A stretch of 7,642 nucleotides of DNA from Treponema sp. (GTDB lineage Bacteria; Spirochaetota; Spirochaetia; Treponematales; Breznakiellaceae), in contig JAIRRR010000243.1 of assembly GCA_031255875.1 (NCBI GenBank), positions 1-7,642 on the forward strand, written 5' to 3'. The notes beneath the pieces were generated by a model that ran no database searches, was not told the origin of the DNA, and saw only the letters and a program-made list of their open reading frames with translations. A program made the position numbers and the translations under genes. Shown here piece by piece: positions 1-6,670 of this stretch (the first letter of the stretch is position 1; every line of letters starts with the position of its first letter).

Positions 1-929
1 GGGTCCTCGCCGAATTTGTCCACGCCCGGGGCCAGCACGACAAGCTCGCCGCCGTCGGCAATCGCCATGCGCGTCCGGTAGATGCTCTTGTTGCCAAGCC
101 AGGTGCTCTTGAACTCGCCGGCGTCCAGGAACACGACCGCCTTTTTGAGCGGCGAGTCGACAAACGTAAAGTTCGTCTGCCGGGCGTGGGACACGGCCTG
201 TTCAAAGCACTCGCGCCCCTTCCCGATGTAGAGGCCGTGGGTGCGGATTTTGCCGCCGGGCGCGGTGGTTACGGTAAGCGCGTAGCGGAGCGGCAGGTCT
301 TGCAGGTAATGTTCGGCGGCATAGTCAAACACCTTGCGCACGGGCGAGTGATCGCGGCCCATTATGCGTTCCATGCCGTAGAAGGCGCCCAGTATGTGGG
401 ACGAGTTGATCATCGACGAGCCGCCGCAGCCGACGAAGATATTTTTCGAGTGGTTGGCCATGCCGACAACTTCGTGGGGCACGACCTGGCCGATGGAGAG
501 CACCAGATCGTAGCCGTCCCAGAGTTTCCCGTTTACCTCCACGTCAATCGGCGTGTTCACAAGACCGTCGCTCACGCCGGCGACAAAATCCCCCGGCACC
601 GTGCCGAGCCTTTTGATGCCGGTCCGCCAGTTGTGCATGGTAAAGCGCCCGTACGGAATGTCGCCGTACATCGCCTCGCATTCCCCCGGCGTCATCGCCG
701 CGTGGGTGCCCAGCGCCACGAGCAGATCGACCTGGCAGCTATCCTTAAACAGGTGATAGTAGAGGTTCGCGATACGCCCGCCGTTGGAATGGTAGCGCGT
801 AAAGTCCGGCACGATGAGCAGGACCTTCCTCGCGCCCCCGCAATCCGCGACCGATTCCCCGAGCGCCGCCCCAAGTTCGGCGTCGGAGATACCGGCGTCT
901 GTTGTTTCCCTTAGTACCAGGTTTTTCAT
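1..929 (-). CDS. LarA-family nickel-dependent racemase/epimerase, probably acting on a sugar acid (3' end missing)
   Basis: This gene runs off the left edge; 309 codons are visible of a family that is usually about 420 residues. I translated it from the minus strand. It starts at ATG 929, preceded by a GAGG motif 8 bases upstream. Lactate racemase LarA carries a nickel-pincer cofactor on Lys184, with His108 and His174 as acid/base catalysts and His200 on nickel. Here PDFTR (41-45) matches the Asp/Arg substrate motif, GTHAAMTPGE (74-83) supplies the first His (H76), and H152, K162 and H178 reproduce the 174/184/200 spacing exactly (+10, +26). The visible end has NKSIYRTRMAI (280-290). The fold and cofactor chemistry are therefore well supported. 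The substrate is inferred: next to gnd, a KDG-type kinase and a TRAP transporter, an aldonate 2-epimerase (gluconate/mannonate type) is likelier than a lactate racemase. No LarB/C/E cofactor genes are visible. It lies 41 bases after gnd with no obvious terminator between, so it probably belongs to the same transcript. Confidence 0.9.
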   Translation of the reverse strand, partial: MKNLVLRETTDAGISDAELGAALGESVADCGGARKVLLIVPDFTRYHSNGGRIANLYYHLFKDSCQVDLLVALGTHAAMTPGECEAMYGDIPYGRFTMHNWRTGIKRLGTVPGDFVAGVSDGLVNTPIDVEVNGKLWDGYDLVLSIGQVVPHEVVGMANHSKNIFVGCGGSSMINSSHILGAFYGMERIMGRDHSPVRKVFDYAAEHYLQDLPLRYALTVTTAPGGKIRTHGLYIGKGRECFEQAVSHARQTNFTFVDSPLKKAVVFLDAGEFKSTWLGNKSIYRTRMAIADGGELVVLAPGVDKFGED

Positions 930-970
930 CTGACCGTCCTCGCCAAGCCCGGCCGGAAACGGATCCGCCG

Positions 971-2434
971 TTACACAGTATAGGCGGTGGAAGCGGTTGT
1001 CCCGCCTTCGCCGGTCCAGTTCGTGTGGAAAACCTCGCCGCGCTTTGCGTCGAGCCGCTCGTAGGTGTGGGCGCCGAAGTAGTCGCGCTGGGCCTGCAAA
1101 AGATTCGCGGGCAGGCTTTCGCAGCGGTAGCCGTCGTAGTAGTTCAAGGCGCTGGTCATGGCCGGCGCGGGAATGCCCGCCTGGATGGCCGCCGCGCAGA
1201 CGGTGCGCCAGCCTGACTGGGCGGAGGCCAGCTTGCCCCGGAAGTAATCGTCAAGGAGAAGATTGGGAAGCGCGGGGTTCCTGTCAAAGGCCTTCTTGAT
1301 CTCGCCCAGGAATACGCTGCGGATAATGCAGCCGCCCCGCCACATCAGCGCGATCTCGCCGTAGTTGAGTTTCCATCCGTAGCTAAGCGCCGCGGCGCGC
1401 ATCAGCGCGTAGCCCTGGGCGTAACTCACGATCTTCGAGGCGAACAGGGCGTCCTTTATAGCCCGGATAAAGGCCCCCTTGTCAAGGCCGATCGCGGGGC
1501 TGGGGCCTTCCAGCGCCCTGGCCGCGGCAACGCGCTCGTCTTTGATCGCCGAAAGGCAGCGGCTGAACACCGCCTCGCCGATCAGGGTAAGCGCGATACC
1601 CTCGTCAAGGGCCGAAATCACCGTCCACTTGCCCGTCCCCTTTTGCCCCGCCGTGTCGAGGATCTTGTCGACAAGCGGCGAGCCGTCCCGGTCCTTGTAG
1701 GCGAGAATGTCGCGGGTAATCTGGATAAGGTAGCTGTCCAGCTCCCCCCGGTTCCATTCGGCGAACACCTCGTGCATCTCGGCGGCGCTCATGCCAAGGC
1801 CGTCCCGCATCAGCTGGTAGGCTTCGCAGATAAGCTGCATATCGCCGTATTCGATGCCGTTGTGCACCATCTTGACAAAGTGCCCCGCGCCGCCCTGGCC
1901 GACCCACTCACAGCAGGGGCTTCCGTCCTCAACCTTGGCCGAAATCGCCTGGAAAATCGGCTTTACCGCTTCCCAGGCTTTCGCGCTGCCGCCGGGCATC
2001 ATCGAAGGCCCCTTCAGCGCCCCCTCCTCGCCGCCCGAAACGCCGGTCCCGATGTAGAGCAGCCCCTTGCCCTCCACATAGGCGGTGCGGCGGGCCGTGT
2101 CCGGAAAGTGGCTGTTGCCGCCGTCGATAATAATGTCGCCTTCCTCCAAAAGCGGGATAAGCGTCTCGATAAAGTCATCAACCGCCTGCCCGGCCTTGAC
2201 CATCAGGAAAACCTTGCGCGGCCTCTCAAGCTGGGAAACAAATTCCTCAAGGCTCATCGCGCCCGAGATATTCCTGCCCCTGGCGCGCCCGTTTATAAAA
2301 TCGACCACCTTTTGCGTGGTGCGGTTGTAGACGCTGACCGTAAAACCCTTGCTTTCCATGTTCATGACAAGGTTTTCGCCCATGACGGCAAGGCCGACAA
2401 GCCCAATATCACTCTTCTTTGACCCGTTTGTCAT
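971..2434 (-). CDS. gnd: 6-phosphogluconate dehydrogenase, decarboxylating
   Basis: Cytosolic enzyme that oxidatively decarboxylates 6-phosphogluconate to ribulose 5-phosphate and reduces NADP+. The protein has 487 residues, the length of the long homodimeric form (E. coli Gnd is 468). The N-terminal Rossmann motif GLAVMGENL is at 14-22. NRT at 37-39 places an Arg where NADP enzymes bind the 2'-phosphate. IDGGNSHFPDT (103-113) and GVSGGEEGA (131-139) are family motifs. The active-site helix FVKMVHNGIEYGDM (186-199) carries the catalytic Lys188, His191, Asn192 and Glu195. TAGQKGTGKW is at 261-270. R450 and H456 in QRDYFGAHTY correspond to the conserved C-terminal substrate-binding Arg/His. No key residue appears to be missing. 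The ATG at 2434 overlaps the kinase stop by four bases (ATGA) and has GAGG 8 bases upstream inside the kinase gene, which suggests coupled translation. Its presence in a catabolic cluster rather than beside zwf suggests a role in degrading an imported aldonate. Confidence 0.97.
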   Translation of the reverse strand: MTNGSKKSDIGLVGLAVMGENLVMNMESKGFTVSVYNRTTQKVVDFINGRARGRNISGAMSLEEFVSQLERPRKVFLMVKAGQAVDDFIETLIPLLEEGDIIIDGGNSHFPDTARRTAYVEGKGLLYIGTGVSGGEEGALKGPSMMPGGSAKAWEAVKPIFQAISAKVEDGSPCCEWVGQGGAGHFVKMVHNGIEYGDMQLICEAYQLMRDGLGMSAAEMHEVFAEWNRGELDSYLIQITRDILAYKDRDGSPLVDKILDTAGQKGTGKWTVISALDEGIALTLIGEAVFSRCLSAIKDERVAAARALEGPSPAIGLDKGAFIRAIKDALFASKIVSYAQGYALMRAAALSYGWKLNYGEIALMWRGGCIIRSVFLGEIKKAFDRNPALPNLLLDDYFRGKLASAQSGWRTVCAAAIQAGIPAPAMTSALNYYDGYRCESLPANLLQAQRDYFGAHTYERLDAKRGEVFHTNWTGEGGTTASTAYTV

Positions 2435-3519
2435 CTTTTTACCCTCGCGTTACCCTGGTAGATACTCCACACCTGGTCCTCGTCGGACGGCGTCGCGTAA
2501 TCGGAAAACATCGTGGTGGCAAGCGCGCCGGTCGCCCAGCCGAACCGGAGCCACTTTTCCGCTTGCCAGCCTTTAAGTATGCCGTAGAGGAGGCCCGCGA
2601 CAAACCCGTCGCCGCCGCCGATACGGTCAAGCACGTCAATCTCGCGCGGCGCTTCCTCGTACCAGCGCCCTTCCGCCCTCAGGATCGCGCCCCAGCTGTG
2701 GCGGTTCGCGCTGTGCACCTCGCGCAGGGTCGTCGCGAAAACCCGGGCGTTCGGGTACGCCTTCGCGGCCTCCTCGATCATGCCCTTGAAGCCCTCGATC
2801 TTCGCCGCAAGGCCGGAGCCGCCCGCCGCCGGCCCCTCGATGCCGAGCGCCAGTTGGAAGTCCTCCTCGTTCCCGATCAGGATGTCCGACGCAGAGGCAA
2901 TTTCCCTGAACGCCGCGCCCAGTTCCGCCTCGCGCCCCTTCCAGAACGAAGCGCGGTAGTTAAGGTCGAACGAGATAAGCGCGCCGCTTTTCCTGGCCGC
3001 CCGCGCCGCCTCAAGGCAGGCGCCCGACGTGTCCTTGCTCATGGACGCGATAAGGCCCGAAAGGTGGAGGATGCGGCAGCCGTCCTTGTTGAAGATCCGG
3101 TCAAGGTCAAAGTCCTTCGCCTGAATCGTGCGGCCCACCTCGCCCGCCCGGTCGTTGTGCACCACAGGCCCGCGCACCCCGTAGCCCGCGTCGGCGATGT
3201 TGAACTGGTGGCGGAACCCCCAGGGCCCGCCCTGATCCACTTCCAGCCCTTCGTAGGCAATGTTCCGTTTGCGCAGCTCCCCCTTGATAAACCGGGCGAC
3301 CGGGCTCCCCGCCACAAACTTGGTGAGCGCCTTGGTCCGGAGCCCCAGGCTCGCGGAAACGTTCAGCACGTTGGTTTCCGCGCTGGTAGCCTGCATCTCG
3401 TACAGGGCGCTCACCTGTACCGGCTGCCGTCCCGCCGGCGTAATGCGCACCCCCATGCTCGTCAGGGTAAGCAGATCCACCGCCGCGTCTTTTTTCAAAT
3501 TCATAACAATCTCTTCCAT
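2431..3519 (-). CDS. kdgK: PfkB-family sugar kinase, 2-keto-3-deoxygluconate kinase-like
   Basis: Cytosolic ATP-dependent kinase of the ribokinase/PfkB family, 362 residues (E. coli KdgK is 309). An N-terminal sugar-binding region ETNVLNVSASLGL (48-60) resembles the usual glycine-plus-Asn substrate motif. FDLNYRASFW (184-193) is close to the DLNYRP.LW stretch typical of KDG kinases. GNEEDF (216-221) is the NEEE-like metal/phosphate motif. DRIGGGDGFVAGLLYG (298-313) is the C-terminal PfkB signature with catalytic Asp304; it reads GGGD rather than the textbook GAGD, a variant I recall in KDG kinases of anaerobes. Family assignment is firm. KDG as substrate is inferred from motifs and from the sugar-acid context; gluconate or another aldonate is possible. 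I chose ATG 3519 because GGAGG lies 7 bases upstream. An in-frame ATG at 3504 (residue 6) is an alternative with a weaker purine-rich leader. It lies 63 bases after the URO-D-like gene and overlaps gnd by four bases. Confidence 0.85.
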   Translation of the reverse strand: MEEIVMNLKKDAAVDLLTLTSMGVRITPAGRQPVQVSALYEMQATSAETNVLNVSASLGLRTKALTKFVAGSPVARFIKGELRKRNIAYEGLEVDQGGPWGFRHQFNIADAGYGVRGPVVHNDRAGEVGRTIQAKDFDLDRIFNKDGCRILHLSGLIASMSKDTSGACLEAARAARKSGALISFDLNYRASFWKGREAELGAAFREIASASDILIGNEEDFQLALGIEGPAAGGSGLAAKIEGFKGMIEEAAKAYPNARVFATTLREVHSANRHSWGAILRAEGRWYEEAPREIDVLDRIGGGDGFVAGLLYGILKGWQAEKWLRFGWATGALATTMFSDYATPSDEDQVWSIYQGNARVKR

Positions 3520-3533
3520 ACAATTTCCTCCAT
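3506..3533 (-). repeat. 14-base imperfect tandem duplication at the kinase start
   Basis: On the minus strand, ATGGAGGAAATTGT (3533-3520) is followed directly by ATGGAAGAGATTGT (3519-3506), two mismatches in 14 bases. The first copy contains the kinase ribosome binding site; the second contains its start codon and first codons (MEEIV). The first copy also opens a 10-codon reading frame (ATG 3533 to TGA 3501) that would end in an ATGA overlap with the alternative kinase ATG at 3504, but it has no visible ribosome binding site of its own. The duplication is seen directly; any regulatory effect is speculation. Confidence 0.7.
3526..3530 (-). promoter_or_regulatory. Shine-Dalgarno site of the PfkB kinase
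   Basis: The minus strand reads GGAGG here, followed by AAATTGT and the ATG at 3519, a spacing of 7 bases. It favours 3519 over the in-frame ATG at 3504. The motif lies inside the first copy of a 14-base tandem duplication. Confidence 0.75.
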
Positions 3534-3582
3534 AAATATTACCTAGAGCCTATCCATAATACAGACACCTTGCGGGCAGACA

Positions 3583-4644
3583 CTACCTGGACAGCGCCTT
3601 GTGGAGCTTTTCCCCCAGGGCAGCCGCTTCTTCCCGCGCCGGGACCGAAGTCTGTATAAAAAGCCCCTTCCTGCCGAAAAAGTCGAGCAGCTTTTTTGAG
3701 TATTCCGCCAGATCCACCCGGACGCCGGTCTCGTGGTCCCAGTAATTGTGGCGCAGGCATAGAACCGTTTTTCCCGCCGCGGCGTCCCGTATCTTCCCCC
3801 ATTCCGAAACCTGGGGGATGGTAAAATCAAGGCCGCGCAGGCCGGGTATTTCCATCATAGCCTTTACCACGTTCCCGGTATTTCCGCAGGAGTGGACCAC
3901 AATGCCCCCGAACGCTTCGGAAATCCTGGCGTTGTACCTTACGCCGAATTCCCGGTACAGATCCGGCGAAAGCAGGGGCGCGGGATCGTCGCTCACCCGT
4001 ATCCCGACTTCGCGGGGGATATGCCAGGCTTCGTGGCTCACGCCGTACAGATTCCCGATCCGCCTGAACTGCTCGCCGATATACTGAATCGTCGCCTTCG
4101 TCACCTTGTCCAGAAGGGCGTGGACCTCATCAGGGTATTCCAGAGTCGCCTCGACAAAGGACGTATAGTCCCAGATAAGGGAGGCGGTCACCAGCGGGGA
4201 CGGCACGTTCACCACCCGCAGCGGGATAGGCGAATGGCTTTGCAGATAATCAAGCCGCTTCCAGGCATCCTGGTACACCGGGTTGTTTACCGGGTCGGGC
4301 AATTCGAGCTTGTACACATCCCCCGCGTTTTCCTCCCGGATAAGCGGCGTAATCCAGGGGTCGGCCTCGCTGTTCACCCGGTAATTGCAGCCGAACGCGG
4401 CGGCCACAATGCCGATACCCTTGTTCGGCTTGATGCTGGGGAAACCGTAGTCGTAAACGCCTTCCCGTTTCGCGCTGAAATCCTCGGCCCATTTAATCTC
4501 CGCGTCGTCGTCGTAAAAGTATTCCCGCGTCGCGCCGTGAAAAGGCCCGACCTCGATAAAAAAGGGAACTTCGCCTATGTCCTCAAGCCGCCAGTTCGCC
4601 GCAATCAGACCCTTCTTTGTTTCAATGTCAAGTATTCCGCCCAT
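3583..4644 (-). CDS. Uroporphyrinogen decarboxylase (URO-D) superfamily protein, methyltransferase-like branch, reaction unknown
   Basis: 353 residues, soluble, with no signal peptide or membrane segment seen. It resembles the URO-D/MtaA superfamily (COG0407 type), which includes heme-pathway HemE and corrinoid-dependent methyltransferases such as MtaA/MtbA. The N-terminal Arg-rich HemE substrate motif is absent, so it is not HemE. Supporting motifs are SDDPAPLLSPDLYREF (218-233), typical of the family's DD...S/Y stretch, and VVHSCGNTGN (249-258), the His-x-Cys zinc motif of the methyltransferase branch (H251, C253). The third zinc ligand of MtaA, a Cys in a C-terminal GCG segment, seems replaced: the corresponding stretch reads FIQTSVPAREEA (329-340). 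C296 (VLCLRHN) might substitute. ATG 4644 is supported by AGGAG 8 bases upstream. It sits between the TRAP genes and the kinase in the same direction, suggesting a role in the same catabolic programme, for example methyl or carboxyl chemistry on the imported compound; this is inference. No corrinoid protein is adjacent. Confidence 0.88.
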   Translation of the reverse strand: MGGILDIETKKGLIAANWRLEDIGEVPFFIEVGPFHGATREYFYDDDAEIKWAEDFSAKREGVYDYGFPSIKPNKGIGIVAAAFGCNYRVNSEADPWITPLIREENAGDVYKLELPDPVNNPVYQDAWKRLDYLQSHSPIPLRVVNVPSPLVTASLIWDYTSFVEATLEYPDEVHALLDKVTKATIQYIGEQFRRIGNLYGVSHEAWHIPREVGIRVSDDPAPLLSPDLYREFGVRYNARISEAFGGIVVHSCGNTGNVVKAMMEIPGLRGLDFTIPQVSEWGKIRDAAAGKTVLCLRHNYWDHETGVRVDLAEYSKKLLDFFGRKGLFIQTSVPAREEAAALGEKLHKALSR

Positions 4645-4652
4645 AACAGTAT

Positions 4653-4657
4653 CTCCT
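4653..4657 (-). promoter_or_regulatory. Shine-Dalgarno site of the URO-D-like gene
   Basis: The minus strand reads AGGAG followed by ATACTGTT and ATG 4644, a spacing of 8 bases. It supports this start and shows that the gene has its own initiation signal after the palindrome-rich gap. Confidence 0.75.
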
Positions 4658-4676
4658 GCGGTATATGCTTAAGGGG

Positions 4677-4771
4677 CGGGGGGAAGCCTCCCCCCGGGCC
4701 GGGCCAAGGTCCCGGCCTGCCCCCCTCTGCGGGGGTTTCCCGCCCCCGCAACGCCCCCGGGGCCGTCCCGG
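4677..4771. repeat. Cluster of four GC-rich palindromes between dctM and the URO-D-like gene
   Basis: This occupies most of the 155-base gap 4645-4799, which holds no gene I can support. Plus-strand stems are: 4677-4684 with 4689-4696 (CGGGGGGA/TCCCCCCG, 8 bp, 4-base loop); 4697-4703 with 4711-4717 (GGCCGGG/CCCGGCC, 7 bp, with CC/GG pairing inside the loop); 4728-4735 with 4743-4750 (TGCGGGGG/CCCCCGCA, 8 bp, 7-base loop); and 4757-4761 with 4767-4771 (CCGGG/CCCGG, 5 bp). None is followed by a clear T-run on the minus strand, so a standard intrinsic terminator is not well supported. Candidates are an mRNA-stability or processing block separating transporter from enzyme expression, or a dispersed REP-like intergenic repeat. 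The palindromes are visible; the function is inferred. Confidence 0.7.
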
Positions 4772-4799
4772 CGCGTTAGTACAATCGCCTTTACGCGGT

Positions 4800-6089
4800 T
4801 TACGCCCCGAATATCATGTTCGGTATCCACAGCACCACTTCGGGCAGGAACACCAGAATCGCCAGTTCCACCAGCACCGCCGCCAGGAAGGGCAGGCTCT
4901 CTTTGGTATACTCCTCCACCGGGCACTTGATAATGCCGCAGACCGTATAGAGGGCGGAACCAATCGGCGGCGTCATCACCCCCAGGGTAACCACCGTCGC
5001 CATAAGCACGCCGAAGTGCACCGGGTCTATGCCCATGCTCTTTACCATGGGCAGGAAGATCGGCGTTAAAAGCAGGAAGTTTACGTTGCTGTCAACGAAC
5101 ATTCCGGTTATAAAGAGGAACCCGATCATGATAAGCACCATGATCTGCGGGCTTTCGGTAATGCCGAAAAGCAGGCCGCTTAAAACCACCGGCACCTTTA
5201 CCCAGGTAATGGCGTAGCTGAAAGGCCCGGACATGGCGATGATCAGCATAATAGCGCCGTTGTCTTTCAGGGTGGTAATGAGCGCGTTCCGGAAATTCTC
5301 CCAGGTCAGCTCTTTGTAGACAAATTTGCCGATAACCAGGGCGTAGATCACGGCGAAGGCTCCGGATTCCGAGGGCGTAAACACCCCGAAGCGTATCCCC
5401 ACAATAAGGATAACCGGGAACAGCAGCGCCCAGACGGACTCCTTCAGGTTGTCCAGCAGCTCCCGCAGGGTGAGTTTCGGCGCTTCAGGGCGCGGCGGGT
5501 CGAACCTGTGGAGCCGGGAAGTAATGGTAGTCGTGGTCATTAAAAACGTCATCATAAGAACGCCGGGTATAAGCCCCGCCGCGAACAGCCGCCCGATGGA
5601 AACCTCGCCCACAAAGCCGAAGATGATAAGCCCCAGGCTCGGCGGGATAGTGGCGGTAATCAGCGCCGTAATGCAGTTCACCGCGCAGATGTAGCCCTTG
5701 TTGTAGCCGATCCGCATCATCTCCGGCCCCAGTATCCGGGTCTCCATCGCGGCGTCGGCGGTGGCCGAGCCGGACACGCCGCCCATCAGGGTGCTCATCA
5801 CCACGCTGATCTGGGCCGTGCCCCCGTACATGCGCCGGGTAAGCAGCCGCGCCAGGCTTAAAAGCCGGCTCGTGATCCCCGACACGTTCATAAGATTCCC
5901 CGCGAAGATAAAGAAGGGCACGGCGAGGAACGCGAAGGACTGACTCTGGGAGATGATCATCTGGGTGGCGGTCTCGAAGTTGAGATACGGCACGGAAGTA
6001 AAATACGCGAAGCCCGCGATCCCGATCACAAAGGCGATGGGCATGCCCAGCACCAGGAAAACAACAAAAGCGATAAGCAACAAAGTCAT
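4800..6089 (-). CDS. dctM: TRAP transporter large membrane subunit
   Basis: Large integral membrane subunit (DctM) of a tripartite ATP-independent periplasmic transporter, the sodium-coupled translocation channel that receives substrate from DctP. It has 429 residues, the usual family length, and is hydrophobic throughout with about a dozen membrane segments in two similar halves. Family motifs are: PFFIFAGNLM (58-67); GGVSGSATADAA (103-114), matching the GISGSA-type loop of the first half; ATIPPS (146-151); GVFTPSESGAFAVIYAL (235-251), matching GIFTPTEA-type sequences; GMFVDSNVNFLLLTPIFLP (329-347); and TPPIGSALY (373-381), the pseudo-symmetric partner of the first IPPS region. ATG 6089 overlaps the dctQ stop (ATGA), with GGGAGG 6 bases upstream inside dctQ, so the two membrane subunits are probably translated in a coupled way. 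Cargo cannot be read from this subunit; neighbouring enzymes suggest a sugar acid. Confidence 0.96.
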   Translation of the reverse strand: MTLLLIAFVVFLVLGMPIAFVIGIAGFAYFTSVPYLNFETATQMIISQSQSFAFLAVPFFIFAGNLMNVSGITSRLLSLARLLTRRMYGGTAQISVVMSTLMGGVSGSATADAAMETRILGPEMMRIGYNKGYICAVNCITALITATIPPSLGLIIFGFVGEVSIGRLFAAGLIPGVLMMTFLMTTTTITSRLHRFDPPRPEAPKLTLRELLDNLKESVWALLFPVILIVGIRFGVFTPSESGAFAVIYALVIGKFVYKELTWENFRNALITTLKDNGAIMLIIAMSGPFSYAITWVKVPVVLSGLLFGITESPQIMVLIMIGFLFITGMFVDSNVNFLLLTPIFLPMVKSMGIDPVHFGVLMATVVTLGVMTPPIGSALYTVCGIIKCPVEEYTKESLPFLAAVLVELAILVFLPEVVLWIPNMIFGA

Positions 6090-6577
6090 GCCGCGCCTCC
6101 CGCAGTTTCGTCCCGGTTAAAATTTACAATGCAGCGCTTTATTTTAAGGATGGTTGACAGGACCATGGATATGGCGGCAACCACAAGGCTCAGGGTCATA
6201 AGGGAATAGGGAATAGGTACGGACTGGTAAGTCCTTACCCGTTCGATGAGCGCCAGCCTGATGCCGAAGACGGCGACAAGAACCAGGGCGCCCATAATAA
6301 CAAGGTAGATCAGTATGGCAACTATTTTCCGCAATTTATCGGGGAAATGGCGGGTTACCAGGTCAACGCCCACAAGCTGCCCGCTCCGCCAGGCTATGTC
6401 CGCCCCCAGAAAGGCCGTCCACGCGAGCAGGAACAGGGCAAGGTCGATGTTCCAGGACATGGAAACCCGGAAAAACCGCAGGATCGCGGACAGGAACACA
6501 AAGGCCACCAAAAACATGAAGCCGACGCCGCAGACGGCCACTTCGGCTTTGCAAAGGGCATGATACAGTTTTCGCAT
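6086..6577 (-). CDS. dctQ: TRAP transporter small membrane subunit
   Basis: Small membrane subunit (DctQ) that packs against DctM and helps recognise the binding protein. 163 residues, normal length. Four hydrophobic segments are visible: about 13-33 (VAVCGVGFMFLVAFVF...), 45-59 (DLALFLLAWTAFLGA), 85-106 (KIVAILIYLVIMGALVLVAV) and 125-143 (LMTLSLVVAAISMVLST), with a positively charged N-terminus (MRKLYHALCKAE) and C-terminal part (KIKRC). The segment SWNIDLALFLLAWTAFLGAD (40-59) matches the conserved W.E...LF.W..FLGA pattern of the family, with Asp where Glu is usual. ATG 6577 follows the purine-rich tract AAAAGGGGGT by a few bases, a modest ribosome binding site. The assignment rests strongly on position between dctP and dctM as well as topology. 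Confidence 0.93.
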   Translation of the reverse strand: MRKLYHALCKAEVAVCGVGFMFLVAFVFLSAILRFFRVSMSWNIDLALFLLAWTAFLGADIAWRSGQLVGVDLVTRHFPDKLRKIVAILIYLVIMGALVLVAVFGIRLALIERVRTYQSVPIPYSLMTLSLVVAAISMVLSTILKIKRCIVNFNRDETAGGAA

Positions 6578-6670
6578 AGAACCCCCTTTTGTATGAAGCG
6601 GGAAACAAGAAGCGGGGCGCGGGAAAGCGAATTCCTTCCTCCCCGCTCCCCCCTTCTCACGGTCCCCTAA
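6578..6670 (-). other. dctP-dctQ intergenic gap with purine-rich leader
   Basis: This non-coding gap of 93 bases follows the dctP stop. On the minus strand it begins GTGAGAAGGGGGGAGCGGGG, contains one compound hairpin, and ends in the AAAAGGGGGT leader of dctQ. I see no convincing promoter in it. Confidence 0.6.
6611..6647 (-). terminator. Compound hairpin after dctP, possible partial terminator or mRNA stabiliser
   Basis: Read on the minus strand, AGCGGGG (6647-6641) pairs with CCCCGCT (6617-6611). Inside it GGAAGG (6639-6634) pairs with CTTTCC (6627-6622), one pair being G-T, around the loop AATTCG. A one-base/four-base internal loop (A versus CGCG) separates the two stems. The hairpin is followed by TCTTGTTT, a broken T-rich tail, so a leaky terminator is plausible. 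Placement directly downstream of the binding-protein gene is where transport operons often raise binding-protein output over membrane subunits. The structure is seen; the role is inferred. Confidence 0.5.

Noticed and set aside
186..914. 242-codon plus-strand frame antisense to the LarA-like gene
   Set aside because: The minus-strand translation carries the complete LarA ligand set, so the plus-strand frame is a shadow.
958..972. Small AACGG/CCGTT hairpin overlapping the gnd stop
   Set aside because: Only 5 bp with no T-run; expected by chance in GC-rich DNA and not a credible terminator.
1643..2422. 259-codon plus-strand frame antisense to gnd
   Set aside because: It lies entirely within gnd, whose catalytic motifs are intact on the other strand; composition is that of a shadow frame.
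2419..3546. 375-codon open frame on the plus strand antisense to the kinase
   Set aside because: It is Arg/Ala/Pro-rich, has no recognisable domain, and exactly mirrors a well-supported kinase; it is expected from GC-rich third positions.
3534..3582. Possible promoter for the kinase (TAATAT box at the end of the URO-D to kinase gap)
   Set aside because: The gap is locally AT-rich and has a -10-like hexamer, but no acceptable -35 sequence at 16-18 bases upstream.
3583..4644. Annotation as true uroporphyrinogen decarboxylase HemE
   Set aside because: The HemE N-terminal Arg-containing substrate motif is missing, and the His-x-Cys-Gly-Asn motif places it in the methyltransferase-like branch.
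3892..4779. 295-codon plus-strand frame across the URO-D-like gene and the palindrome gap
   Set aside because: No family resemblance, it runs through the GC-rich palindromes, and the overlapping minus-strand gene has a good ribosome binding site and motifs.
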